Source of the DNA: Clostridium sp. AWRP | GTDB lineage: Bacteria; Bacillota; Clostridia; Clostridiales; Clostridiaceae | Direction of reading: 5' to 3' | DNA length: 64,000 bases | NCBI RefSeq assembly: GCF_004006395.2 | Contig: NZ_CP029758.2 | Location: 4,092,001-4,156,000 of the forward strand | Shown here: one piece after another, positions 46,167 through 53,990 of the stretch | How the letters are laid out: each line of letters opens with the position of its first letter | How positions within the stretch are numbered: position 1 is the stretch's first letter | Translations under genes and position numbers: made by a program | Notes under the pieces: generated by a model | Told to the model about the DNA's origin: nothing | The model's database searches: none | What the model saw: only the letters and a program-made list of their open reading frames with translations

Positions 46167-46550
46167 TTACTTCTTTTTTTCTTTTTTACTCTTAAGAAGC
46201 TTTTCAAGATGTTCAATTTCTTTTTCTGATAAAGACTCTTCTTCTAAAAACTTCGTAAAAAGGATACTTACAGCTCCATCATATACTTTATGAAGAAAAG
46301 ATTTATTTTCAACTTTAATACACTCATCTTCTGAGATTAACGGATAGTAATTATAAATTCTACCTGACTTCTGAAACCCTATTATTTCCTTTTTTACGAG
46401 TCTTGCCAAAAAAGTTTTAATTGTTTGGGCTGACCATCCCATTTTATCAGATAAAGAATTTATTATTTTTTGAGATGTCAACGGGTTTTCCTTCCATATA
46501 ACCTTCATTATTTCCCACTCAGCTGCTGATATTTTAGGAATATCTCTCAT
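46167..46550 (-). CDS. BlaI/MecI/CopY-family repressor
   Basis: 127 residues. Winged helix (SAAEWEIMKVIWKENPLTSQ, then WSAQTIKTFLARLVKK) and C-terminal dimerisation helix (LEEESLSEKEIEHLEKLL). First gene of the operon with the M56 protease. Two TACA-n2-TGTA operators lie just upstream. In this family the repressor is cleaved when the membrane partner is triggered, giving de-repression. Confidence 0.93.
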   Translation of the reverse strand: MRDIPKISAAEWEIMKVIWKENPLTSQKIINSLSDKMGWSAQTIKTFLARLVKKEIIGFQKSGRIYNYYPLISEDECIKVENKSFLHKVYDGAVSILFTKFLEEESLSEKEIEHLEKLLKSKKEKKK

Positions 46551-46576
46551 AATATACTCCTCTCCATTTTATAATC

Positions 46577-46628
46577 TACAATTGTAAACCAACAAATATA
46601 GTCTACAACTGTAGATGATACTTGTCAA
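46577..46628 (-). promoter_or_regulatory. blaI promoter with two BlaI-type operators
   Basis: Operators TACAATTGTA (46577-46586) and TACAACTGTA (46604-46613), 27 bp apart. The minus-strand promoter is TTGACA (46628-46623), 17-nt spacer, TAGACT (46605-46600), so one operator lies across the -10 element and the other downstream. The sequence from 46629 to 46958 holds no other feature I can name. Confidence 0.87.
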
Positions 46629-46958
46629 GATATATTATAAATTTTTTATTAATAGCTTTTTAAGGTGTGTTACCTTTTAATGGGGTAATCACAGCCAACA
46701 TGTACCCATAGTCAAAGTAAAAATCTATTTTTAATCTATAGATCTCCTTGAAACCAAAATAATAAGAAGAACAGCTTTTAGATTATTCCATTTATATTTG
46801 AACTTTTTATGTAAGAAGCATACAATAAATTAAATTGGGAAATTAAATTGGGAAATTTTATGTTTACAAGGTGCCATTTAACTTTAATCACAATATTTTT
46901 TAATAGATTTCATTTTACAAGTTTTTGTTTTAATAAATAGAAAGGAAATTTCATACCT

Positions 46959-47404
46959 ATGGAAAGTTTAATTACTCTCAAAAATGCTAGTAAAATTTAT
47001 GGAGATAAGTTTAAGATTAGATATGTTCCAGACCGTTTTCCTAAACTTAATTTTACTCCATGTAAATATATTTATTACATGGGAAAAATAGAAGGTCTTT
47101 CTCAAACATATATAGATAAATATTCAAACGAACTATTTCAAACTTTTAATATCGATTCAATGAAAAATATTCGTATAAAATGCTTATCAAAAGGTACAAT
47201 TCAAAAAGTCGCTGTTATACAAGCCCTTATATCTAAACCTAATATATTACTATTAGATGAACCACTTTCAGGACAAGATGATAAGTCTCAAAAAAGATTT
47301 ATTAACATAGTACAAATATACTGTGTGCTTTTGCAGTAGTATTAGTCTATTCTTTGTTTTTGATAATACTATTTATAAGATGCATGAAGAAAAGATTATT
47401 TTAG
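46959..47404 (+). pseudogene. Gutted ABC transporter: ATPase without Walker A joined to a permease tail
   Basis: The ATPase frame (46959-47339) starts MESLITLKNASKIYGDK and jumps directly to FKIRYVPDRFPKLNF, so the segment with the Walker A loop (about 50 residues) is missing; signature CLSKGTIQK and Walker B ILLLDEPLSGQD remain. After QKRFINIV the sequence shifts frame into CAFAVVLVYSLFLIILFI...CMKKRLF-stop (47324-47404), the last helix of an ABC-2 permease. Thus both genes were lost apart from these pieces. Confidence 0.75.
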
Positions 47405-47623
47405 ATTATAGTTACTATATCAATTAAGATTATTTATACATACTGTCTGAGATTTCAACATTATGAGTTAAACAGAACAAATATTTATATACAGGACGAC
47501 ATATTAATTATAATTATAATAATATACTTTTTAGCTATTATGCTTTACATAATAGCTAAACTATCGTATAATAATAAAAATGCTAGTATGTAATGCATAA
47601 TAGTCGAAACAAGGAGTGATAAT

Positions 47624-47962
47624 TTGAAGCAGACTCAGCTTTTAAAAGGCGTACTGGAAGGATGTGTACTTCTAGTTGTTTTAGAAAACGAAATATATGG
47701 ATATGAAATGATTCAAATGCTAAAAAAATATGGGTTTAAAGAAATAGTTGCAGGTACTGTATATCCCCTGCTTCAAAAATTAGAAAAGCAAGGCTATCTT
47801 TCAAGTACAATAAAGCCTTCACCAGAAGGCCCTGATAGGAAATATTATTACATAACTACAGAAGGGAAAACTCATTGTAAGGATTTTGTTGAACAGTGGA
47901 AGGATTTAGAGTCCAAGGTTGATAATTTAATATGCTTGAAAGGAGAAAAATTGTATGAATAG
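47624..47962 (+). CDS. PadR-family regulator (short form)
   Basis: 112 residues. Winged helix typical of PadR (LLKGVLEGCVLLVVLENEIYG, TVYPLLQKLEKQGYL, GPDRKYYYIT). The start is TTG at 47624 behind AAGGAGTGAT. The next gene overlaps by 8 bp and encodes a membrane protein; this pairing of a short PadR with a DUF1129-type membrane protein is common in Firmicutes. The upstream 47405-47623 region is AT-rich with no gene. Confidence 0.9.
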   Translation: MKQTQLLKGVLEGCVLLVVLENEIYGYEMIQMLKKYGFKEIVAGTVYPLLQKLEKQGYLSSTIKPSPEGPDRKYYYITTEGKTHCKDFVEQWKDLESKVDNLICLKGEKLYE

Positions 47963-48803
47963 AAAAGACATTTCTGTGAAAGAAATTATTGAAAGAAATA
48001 ATGAATTGCGCAAAAAATTAACGGATGAAAATAGAGAGTATTATGAACAACTGTTGGTATATATTCGTACTGCTGGATTATTTTATGACGATCATGAGGT
48101 AGAGAACTTATTGATGCAGATTTTACAGGATATAATTTCCGCCCAGGAAGATAATCAATCTGCCGAAGAATTCTTTGGAAAGAATCAACAATTAGCAGCA
48201 GATGAATTGATTCATAACCTTGGTAAATCCAGCAAAAAAGAAACATTTAAGTTAACTGGTCTTGTCTTTGGCATTAGTTCTTTCTTTGAAGTACTGAGTG
48301 CATTAACTGCTCCAGACAAGGGAATAAATATTCTTATACTAATCATAAATGGTTTATTGAGCTTCTTAGTTGTAGAAATTGTATTTTTTATACTGCACAA
48401 AAGTATTTATACAAAAATCATTAAAGGAAAGGTTGCCGCTTTTTTGTCTATATGGCTCTTTGTTTCTTTGATAATTGGTTTGTTTGTATTGATTGATTTA
48501 TTTACTCCTCACCTGATAACTATACATTTGTCAAATTTGTTCGGAATTTTTATTATATCTATATTACTTATTGCTGCCGCTTTCTTTATATTTAATTGTG
48601 ACAAGCAGGAACGTCGTATATGGTGGCCTTTTCTACCACCTATATTTATTCTTTGTTTCATTGGAATCACATTAAGAATACCATTAACAAAAAACTGGAT
48701 GTCAAGCAGTAATGGCAAAATTGCATCAGTTATATTAGTTATATTTGGGTATATTCTTTTCTTAGTGTTAAGTTACTTCGGATCTAAAGGTAAGAAAGAA
48801 TAG
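47955..48803 (+). CDS. DUF1129-family membrane protein
   Basis: 282 residues. A soluble N-terminal half (to about 95; helical, KKLTDENREYYEQLLVYIR) is followed by seven or so membrane helices, ending GKKE. Coupled to the PadR gene by an 8-bp overlap. DUF1129 proteins have no assigned biochemical function; a role in envelope stress is often suggested from such contexts. Confidence 0.75.
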   Translation: MNRKDISVKEIIERNNELRKKLTDENREYYEQLLVYIRTAGLFYDDHEVENLLMQILQDIISAQEDNQSAEEFFGKNQQLAADELIHNLGKSSKKETFKLTGLVFGISSFFEVLSALTAPDKGINILILIINGLLSFLVVEIVFFILHKSIYTKIIKGKVAAFLSIWLFVSLIIGLFVLIDLFTPHLITIHLSNLFGIFIISILLIAAAFFIFNCDKQERRIWWPFLPPIFILCFIGITLRIPLTKNWMSSSNGKIASVILVIFGYILFLVLSYFGSKGKKE

Positions 48804-48902
48804 TATTTTTTATATGGACGACAAATCTCTATCTAAAAATTTTAACTCATAAAAAATTATTTATTATACTTCAAATTTACTAATAAAATCAATTAATACA
48901 TA

Positions 48903-48933
48903 ATCGTACTGGACAAACCCAGTACGATTTTTT
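48903..48933 (+). terminator. Terminator of the PadR-DUF1129 operon
   Basis: ATCGTACTGG / CCAGTACGAT stem followed by TTTTTT. Confidence 0.9.
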
Positions 48934-48960
48934 CATGATACCAACCTATTAAACTAAATA

Positions 48961-49174
48961 TTATAGCTCTTCATCTAATTTTACTCTTAACAAGTTAGTT
49001 TTTACCTTAGCCGCATGTTTTATTTCATATGCTGGTATTCCATTGTTAATTGCTTGTGCAATTTCATCCATTTCCCTTTTTATTTTTTTCTTCGTCAGCA
49101 TACCAGCCAAGTACTATTGATTTTTCTCCCCAAAACACTCCACTGTTAACACCTGTCAACCAATATTTAGTCAT
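48961..49174 (-). pseudogene. Small gene with +1 frameshift in an A-run
   Basis: ATG at 49174 reads MTKYWLTGVNSGVFWGEKS and on to a run of A, where the frame closes (KGNG-stop). Dropping one A restores a 70-codon frame that continues KMDEIAQAINNGIPAYEIKH and ends KLDEEL-stop at 48961. The start overlaps the DUF2889-like gene by 8 bp, so it was its operon partner. I do not recognise the family. A real mutation, slippage during expression, or a sequencing error would all look like this. Confidence 0.55.
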
Positions 49175-49622
49175 TATTACTCATTATTGTGTGAGCTATA
49201 CATGCCTTAGGAAGTTTTTCTTTGCAAAAATCCCACCATTGGTTTTCCGTCATATTTCCTATTTCAATTTGATGTGGAAAATAATTATAGATTACGCCAG
49301 GAACAGAAGTTCCAAGAAGCATTCTAACATTGCCACATCCCATTTCACTAGAAAACAATTCATCACATTTAGAGCGAAATTCTGAAATAACATTAACACC
49401 TATTAATTCTTTCATTTTATCTTTAATTAAGATACAATTTTTCATTGGATAACGCACTAATTCTACCCTAGCATCCAATATAATCATATCTGGTACAGAT
49501 ACATCTACTATTACTTGAATGTCATGTTGATGATCCTTTAAATGTGATGTGGTTCTCCAAATATTATCCTCCACTTCATAATAGTTAACTTCAAAATTTC
49601 TTGAATAAAGACTCTTTTCCAT
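49167..49622 (-). CDS. DUF2889-like protein
   Basis: 151 residues. Contains HLKDHQHDIQVIVDVSVPDM and RYPMKNCI, which fit DUF2889, a domain of unknown function found in many anaerobes and often in aromatic-compound operons. No membrane segment; one Cys-rich patch (SEMGCGNVRML). The promoter region carries the same palindrome-like box as the padR gene behind it, so expression is likely PadR-controlled. Confidence 0.7.
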   Translation of the reverse strand: MEKSLYSRNFEVNYYEVEDNIWRTTSHLKDHQHDIQVIVDVSVPDMIILDARVELVRYPMKNCILIKDKMKELIGVNVISEFRSKCDELFSSEMGCGNVRMLLGTSVPGVIYNYFPHQIEIGNMTENQWWDFCKEKLPKACIAHTIMSNND

Positions 49623-49640
49623 AAATATACCTCCATAGTT

Positions 49641-49660
49641 ATACTCAGCACTGACTATAA
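49641..49660 (-). promoter_or_regulatory. PadR box in front of the DUF2889 operon
   Basis: ATACTCAGCACTGACTATAA, differing by one base from ATACTCAGTACTGACTATAA at 50224-50243 upstream of padR. Core CAGTACTG is palindromic. Confidence 0.75.
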
Positions 49661-49679
49661 TGACATTTTTTTGGAACTC

Positions 49680-50210
49680 TTAAGAGAGTTCCTCCAATGT
49701 TTCATTTATCCATTTTAACTCAGTTTCAAAATGATATATATGATGATTAAATATGCTAATGCAGTAAATTCTGTAATCAGGTAACAATTTACTTACTGTA
49801 CTATCTTTAGTTCTAGCTAATTCTTTCAACTTATTTTCTATATACTTTTTTTGTCTATTTAAGTTTTTAATAACGGCATCCTTATCAGCAAAATCAGAAA
49901 AATATAATACTCCATCAAAATTAAATTCTACACTATAATTTTCAGTTAATATTTTATTAAGTAAAGATTTAAAATAAGCAACTCCTGAATCAGTAATAGA
50001 ATATACTGTTTTTTCAGGCCTACTGCCATCTTTTTGAATAACAAAATTTATATAACCTTTTTCAGCAAGTTTATCTAAATGATAATAAATTGTAGGAAGT
50101 TTGATTTTAGCAAAGGCTGCTATGTTATCTGATACTATTTGTTTTATACTATATCCATGTTGAGAACCATATCTCATAAGAATCCCTAGAATATACAATT
50201 GTACTTTCAT
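49680..50210 (-). CDS. PadR-family regulator (long form)
   Basis: 176 residues. Winged helix (RYGSQHGYSIKQIVSDNIAA, KLPTIYYHLDKLAEKGYI) and the C-terminal helical Vir_act_alpha-type domain. In the family it represses until a small phenolic or similar ligand binds. A near-identical 20-bp box lies at its own promoter and at that of the DUF2889 operon, so both should be in its regulon. An IS element is inserted directly upstream of its -35 box. Confidence 0.88.
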   Translation of the reverse strand: MKVQLYILGILMRYGSQHGYSIKQIVSDNIAAFAKIKLPTIYYHLDKLAEKGYINFVIQKDGSRPEKTVYSITDSGVAYFKSLLNKILTENYSVEFNFDGVLYFSDFADKDAVIKNLNRQKKYIENKLKELARTKDSTVSKLLPDYRIYCISIFNHHIYHFETELKWINETLEELS

Positions 50211-50223
50211 TTGTAATCTCCTT

Positions 50224-50270
50224 ATACTCAGTACTGACTATAATTATATCATATTTTGGGGTAGTGTCAA
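50224..50270 (-). promoter_or_regulatory. padR promoter and operator
   Basis: Minus-strand TTGACA (50270-50265), 16-nt spacer, TATAAT (50248-50243). The box ATACTCAGTACTGACTATAA (50224-50243) covers the start site. The IS target duplication starts at the upstream edge of the -35 element and leaves it intact. Confidence 0.85.
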
Positions 50271-50299
50271 CAATATGTACAAATTATATAATTAACTTA
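50271..50299. repeat. Left copy of the IS target duplication (29 bp)
   Basis: Identical to 51949-51977. A 30th base (A) matches on the left as well; 29 bp leaves TG...CA at the IS ends. Confidence 0.9.
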
Positions 50300-51948
50300 T
50301 GATTGAATTGTGATAATGTCTTAGTATACCGCATTTGATTATGTCCCAAATAAATAAGTTTATAGTATAATAAAACCTCATGACTAAGAAGTGAGGTGGA
50401 CAAAATCAGAAAGGTAGTTTTAACAATGAATGAGAATGCAAAATATAACATAATCAAGAAATTAGTAGAGAGCAATGGTAACAAGCAAAGAGCTGCTGTA
50501 CAGATTAACTGTACTGTTAGGCACATTAACAGAATGATTAAAGGGTATAAAGAGCAGGGAAAAGCCTTTTTTATACATGGAAATCGTGGTAAAAAACCTG
50601 TCCATGCTTTAGATAATTCTACAAAACAGACTATTGTTGACTTATATCGAACAAAATATGAAGGCACCAATTTAACTCATTTTTCAGAACTCTTAAAAGA
50701 ATTTGAAGGAATCAAAGTTTCATCAAACACTATACGTTCCATCCTTTTGCAGGAATTCATCCTGTCTCCTAAGGCAAAACGTTCTTCTAAGAAGGCTCTA
50801 TACACTAAACTTAAAGATATGCAAAAATCTACAAAGTCAAAAAAGCAGGCTAGTGTTATTCAAAGTTCTATTCTTGCTATCGAAGATGCTCATCCTAGGC
50901 GTCCGAGATGTGCCTACTTTGGAGAAATGCTTCAGATGGATGCTTCTCTTCATCCTTGGTTTGGTGGAGAAAAAAGTCAGCTTCATATAGCTGTAGATGA
51001 TGCCACAGGTGCTATTGTAGGTGCTTATTTCGATGTTCAAGAAACGCTAAATGGATATTACCATGTACTTGAGCAAATATTGAAAACCTATGGTATTCCT
51101 TATATGTTTTACACCGATAGGCGTACAGTTTTTGAGTATAAACAAAAGAAATCCCCTTCTATCGAAGAGGACACTTTTACCCAATTCGGTTATGCCTGCA
51201 AGCAGTTAGGAATTGAGATTAAAACCAGCAGCATTCCACAAGCCAAGGGGCGTGTGGAACGAATGTTTCAAACACTGCAATCACGACTTCCTATCGAATT
51301 GCGTTTAGCTGGTATAAGCACGATTGAGCAGGCAAATGAATTTTTAAACTCCTACATAAAAAAATTCAATGCTCGATTTGCTTTACCTGTTGATAATATC
51401 AAATCTGTATTCGAAACGCAACCTGATATTGAGAAAATCAATTTAATTCTTGGTGTACTTGCTAGTAGGAAAGTAGACAATGGGAGTTGTGTAAAATACA
51501 ATAAAGGATATTATCTTCCAGTAGATGCTAATGGTCACCCAGTATATTACCATAAAGGTACCTGCGGTATAGTAATAAAGGCATTTAACAATGATCTATA
51601 TTTTTGTGCAAACGAAAAAGTTTATGCACTTGAATTGCTTCCGGATCATGTTCCTTCATCAAAAAATTTTGATCTTGCGAAGACCTCAAAAACTCCAAAG
51701 AAACACTATATACCGCCGATGAGTCACCCATGGAAGCAGGCTTCATTTGAACATTATTGCAATAAGCAGGCTCATAGACAAAAAGAAAACATAGCTTAAA
51801 GAACTAAAAAGCCCTTTTACTTAAAAAACTTTAAGTTGATGGATGTGTTTGCTATACCTAAAAATAATGTTATAAGCGTAACAAAGCACCAGCTATTGCT
51901 GGTGCTAATAATTAAAACTTTTTGGGACATTTTCAAAATTAGTTGACA
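50300..51948 (+). mobile_element. IS1202-like (ISNCY-type) insertion sequence
   Basis: About 1.65 kb bounded by the 29-bp direct repeats. Ends read TGATTG... on the left and ...TTGACA on the right (TG/CA). Imperfect inverted ends share AATTxTGAxAATGTC; the left end holds a second internal version (TTTGATTATGTCCCAAA, about 50333-50349) matching the right end's TTTGAAAATGTCCCAAA better than the terminal one. One transposase gene and a hairpin AGCACCAGC/GCTGGTGCT (51885-51906). The target duplication length is typical of the IS1202 subgroup. The element looks intact and recent, since the duplicates are identical. Confidence 0.9.
50426..51799 (+). CDS. IS1202-like transposase
   Basis: 457 residues. 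N-terminal helix-turn-helix (NGNKQRAAVQINCTVRHINR), then an rve/DDE core: first Asp in MLQMDASLHPWFGG, second in MFYTDRRTVFEY, Glu in SSIPQAKGRVERMFQTLQ. These are the motifs of ISNCY/IS1202 enzymes. ATG at 50426 follows AAAGGTAG; the GTG at 50396 is less likely. Full length with no stop or frameshift, so potentially active. Confidence 0.9.
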   Translation: MNENAKYNIIKKLVESNGNKQRAAVQINCTVRHINRMIKGYKEQGKAFFIHGNRGKKPVHALDNSTKQTIVDLYRTKYEGTNLTHFSELLKEFEGIKVSSNTIRSILLQEFILSPKAKRSSKKALYTKLKDMQKSTKSKKQASVIQSSILAIEDAHPRRPRCAYFGEMLQMDASLHPWFGGEKSQLHIAVDDATGAIVGAYFDVQETLNGYYHVLEQILKTYGIPYMFYTDRRTVFEYKQKKSPSIEEDTFTQFGYACKQLGIEIKTSSIPQAKGRVERMFQTLQSRLPIELRLAGISTIEQANEFLNSYIKKFNARFALPVDNIKSVFETQPDIEKINLILGVLASRKVDNGSCVKYNKGYYLPVDANGHPVYYHKGTCGIVIKAFNNDLYFCANEKVYALELLPDHVPSSKNFDLAKTSKTPKKHYIPPMSHPWKQASFEHYCNKQAHRQKENIA

Positions 51949-51970
51949 CAATATGTACAAATTATATAAT
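51943..51970 (+). promoter_or_regulatory. Hybrid promoter made at the right IS end
   Basis: TTGACA (51943-51948) is the last six bases of the IS; after 16 nt of the target duplication comes TATAAT (51965-51970). The left, pre-insertion sequence has TCAACA at the matching place, so insertion created a consensus -35. Reads toward the dus gene. Confidence 0.7.
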
Positions 51971-51977
51971 TAACTTA
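51949..51977. repeat. Right copy of the IS target duplication (29 bp)
   Basis: Exact copy of 50271-50299. Contains the palindrome AATTATATAATT. Confidence 0.9.
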
Positions 51978-52040
51978 GCATAGAAATCAGCATTTTTCTA
52001 AAATGACGTGACACAACATTATCATTTATTAACTCACAAG

Positions 52041-52069
52041 TTATACACAGATTATCCACATTATCCACA
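52041..52069. promoter_or_regulatory. Cluster of three DnaA boxes
   Basis: TTATACACA (52041-52049), TTATCCACA (52052-52060) and TTATCCACA (52061-52069), all on plus and matching the 9-mer TTATNCACA. Spacings are 11 and 9 bp start to start. They lie 73 bp upstream of the dus promoter's -35. No dnaA or dnaN gene is in the window. Confidence 0.8.
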
Positions 52070-52141
52070 TAATATTCTATCTATGTGCCCCACTTTTACT
52101 TCATCCAGTTCGTTAGGGAATGAGTATATAAGGAACTAAAT

Positions 52142-52171
52142 TTGAAATAATAAGTGACAATAAAGTATAAT
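52142..52171 (+). promoter_or_regulatory. Promoter of dus
   Basis: TTGAAA (52142-52147), 18-nt spacer, TATAAT (52166-52171). Confidence 0.7.
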
Positions 52172-52232
52172 ATTTGTTATGAGCATATGAATGTGATAAT
52201 AACACTACTTAAATAAAGGAGCTTTTAAACAT

Positions 52233-53174
52233 ATGAATTTTTATTTCGCACCTATGGAAGGTTTGACTGGGTACATTTATAGAAATGCCCATAATGCCTT
52301 TTTTAATAAAATAGATAAATACTTTTCACCTTTTATTTTTGCAAATCAAAGTGATAAGTTTAAAACAAAGGAATTAAATGATATTTTACCTGAAAACAAC
52401 CAAGGTATAGTTTTGATTCCACAATTACTAACAAATAATGCAAAAGACTTTATACATACTTCAAAGAAACTAAAGAAAATGGGATATACTGAGGTCAATT
52501 TAAATTTAGGATGCCCTTCTGGAACTGTAGTTTCAAAAAATAGAGGATCTGGATTCCTTTCAAAAGCAAAAGAACTTGATGCTTTTTTAGAGGAAATTTT
52601 TTCAGAGGCTGCAGCAAAAATCTCAGTAAAAACTAGAATAGGAAAGGACAGTCCAGAAGAATTTTATAACTTGATTGAAATATTTAACAAATATCCTATA
52701 AAAGAACTTATCATTCATCCTAGGATTCAAAAAGATTTTTATAAAAACAAGCCTAATTTGAAAATTTTTAAGGACGCCCTGGCTTTAAGTAAAAATCCTG
52801 TTTGCTATAATGGTGACATTTTTACAGTTAAAGATTATAAGAAATTTACGACTGATTTCTGCAGTGTAAAAACTATAATGATTGGCCGTGGATTATTAAC
52901 TAACCCTGGATTGATTAATGATATTAAAAATAATACTAAACTAGATAAAAAATTACTAAAAGATTTTCATGACAAGATTTATGAAGATTATAAAAAAGTA
53001 CTTTTTGGCGATAGGAATGTCTTGTTTAGAATGAAAGAATTATGGTCTTATATGATTCAGATATTTTCTAACAATGCAAAATATGCAAAAAAAATTAATA
53101 AATCAGAAAGATTATGCGATTACGATGCAGCAGTTTTAAGCCTATTTCGCGAACAGACTATTTTAGAAAATTAG
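52233..53174 (+). CDS. tRNA-dihydrouridine synthase
   Basis: 313 residues, FMN barrel of the Dus family: FAPMEGLTG at the N-terminus, LNLGCPSGTVVSKNRGSGFL (the catalytic Cys of the NxGCPxxxV motif), VKTRIG and IIHPR. It reduces uridine in the tRNA D-loop with NADPH. RBS AAAGGAG before ATG. Shorter than DusB and without the nifR3 gene neighbours, so it is likely the second Dus paralogue of Clostridia. A DnaA-box cluster lies in its upstream region. Confidence 0.92.
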   Translation: MNFYFAPMEGLTGYIYRNAHNAFFNKIDKYFSPFIFANQSDKFKTKELNDILPENNQGIVLIPQLLTNNAKDFIHTSKKLKKMGYTEVNLNLGCPSGTVVSKNRGSGFLSKAKELDAFLEEIFSEAAAKISVKTRIGKDSPEEFYNLIEIFNKYPIKELIIHPRIQKDFYKNKPNLKIFKDALALSKNPVCYNGDIFTVKDYKKFTTDFCSVKTIMIGRGLLTNPGLINDIKNNTKLDKKLLKDFHDKIYEDYKKVLFGDRNVLFRMKELWSYMIQIFSNNAKYAKKINKSERLCDYDAAVLSLFREQTILEN

Positions 53175-53255
53175 TAAAATCAAATATCTATTACATTTCT
53201 AATTTAGTTTAGACTTTATATCCATGGGCATACTAATTTCATAAAGTGATTTTTA

Positions 53256-53316
53256 GACTCAGGCAGAGTTTGCTTAAGAGGATGGGAGTATTACAGATGG
53301 TATTCATTAGATAAAA
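53256..53316 (+). repeat. Structured intergenic repeat, copy B (shortened)
   Basis: CAGAGTTTGCTTAAGAGGATG is close to the 5' part of copy A, then it passes at once to the 3' box GATGGGAGTATTACAG...CATTAGATAAA. The whole middle arm is missing. It ends 45 bp before the fchA-like start codon, on the same strand. Confidence 0.55.
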
Positions 53317-53361
53317 TACAACATTTTATCTCTTAATATTAGCTTATAGGTAGGTGATTAA

Positions 53362-53946
53362 ATGCTAAGTGATAAACCAATCAATTCTTTCTTAGAAAAT
53401 ATAGCTTCTAAACCATTAACTCCAGCTGCAGGAAGCATAGCCGCCTTGAGCGCAGCTTCTGCAGCAGCATTAACTGAAATGGCTGCCAACCTTACCTCAA
53501 AAAAACCTAAATATCATGATATTTCAGATAAAATGAAAGAAATAGCTGAAGAATGTTCTTCCTATAGGGAGATTTTTCTTAATGATATTGATAAAGATAC
53601 AAAAGCCTTTAAAAAAGTAATAGATTTGTATTTAATGAAGTTAAATACAGAATCCGAAAAAGAAATTCAACAAAAGGAATTGCAAAATAGTTTTAAAACA
53701 GCTATAGAGATACCTCTAAGTATGGCCAACAATATTGTAGAGTTAATTTATACTATAAGATTTGTTAATAAACATGGATGTAAAACATCAGCATCAGATG
53801 TAAAGCAAGCTTATATTCTGGCACAATCTGCAGTTCGTTCATCAATTTTTCTTATAAAATCAAATCTTGTCTTTGTCCATGATCAGGATTTTCAAACTTA
53901 TATTTCAAGAAAAATTGATGAATTAGAGACAAACTTAGAAATGTAA
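53362..53946 (+). CDS. Cyclodeaminase/cyclohydrolase family protein (FchA-like)
   Basis: 194 residues, all helical: PAAGSIAALSAASAAALTEM near the N-terminus is the glycine-alanine segment of the formiminotransferase-cyclodeaminase C-domain family, to which methenyl-THF cyclohydrolase FchA of acetogens belongs. It could interconvert methenyl- and formyl-tetrahydrofolate. No formate-THF ligase or methylene-THF genes are next to it, so the assignment to one-carbon metabolism rests on family only. RBS TAGGTGAT. Confidence 0.8.
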   Translation: MLSDKPINSFLENIASKPLTPAAGSIAALSAASAAALTEMAANLTSKKPKYHDISDKMKEIAEECSSYREIFLNDIDKDTKAFKKVIDLYLMKLNTESEKEIQQKELQNSFKTAIEIPLSMANNIVELIYTIRFVNKHGCKTSASDVKQAYILAQSAVRSSIFLIKSNLVFVHDQDFQTYISRKIDELETNLEM

Positions 53947-53990
53947 TAAATATATTAAGTCAAAATTTCATATGTGCCAAAGTTGAAATA

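Noticed and set aside
17162..48928. Similar terminators (tmRNA, 27962, 48903) as a repeat family
   Set aside because: They resemble each other only in the short core (GTAYTGG/CCAGTAC) and each fits a local terminator; not enough to claim a mobile repeat.
50271..50299. IS target as a dif/Xer site
   Set aside because: Some IS1202-related elements insert beside Xer sites, but the target here shows no convincing match to a XerC/XerD core.
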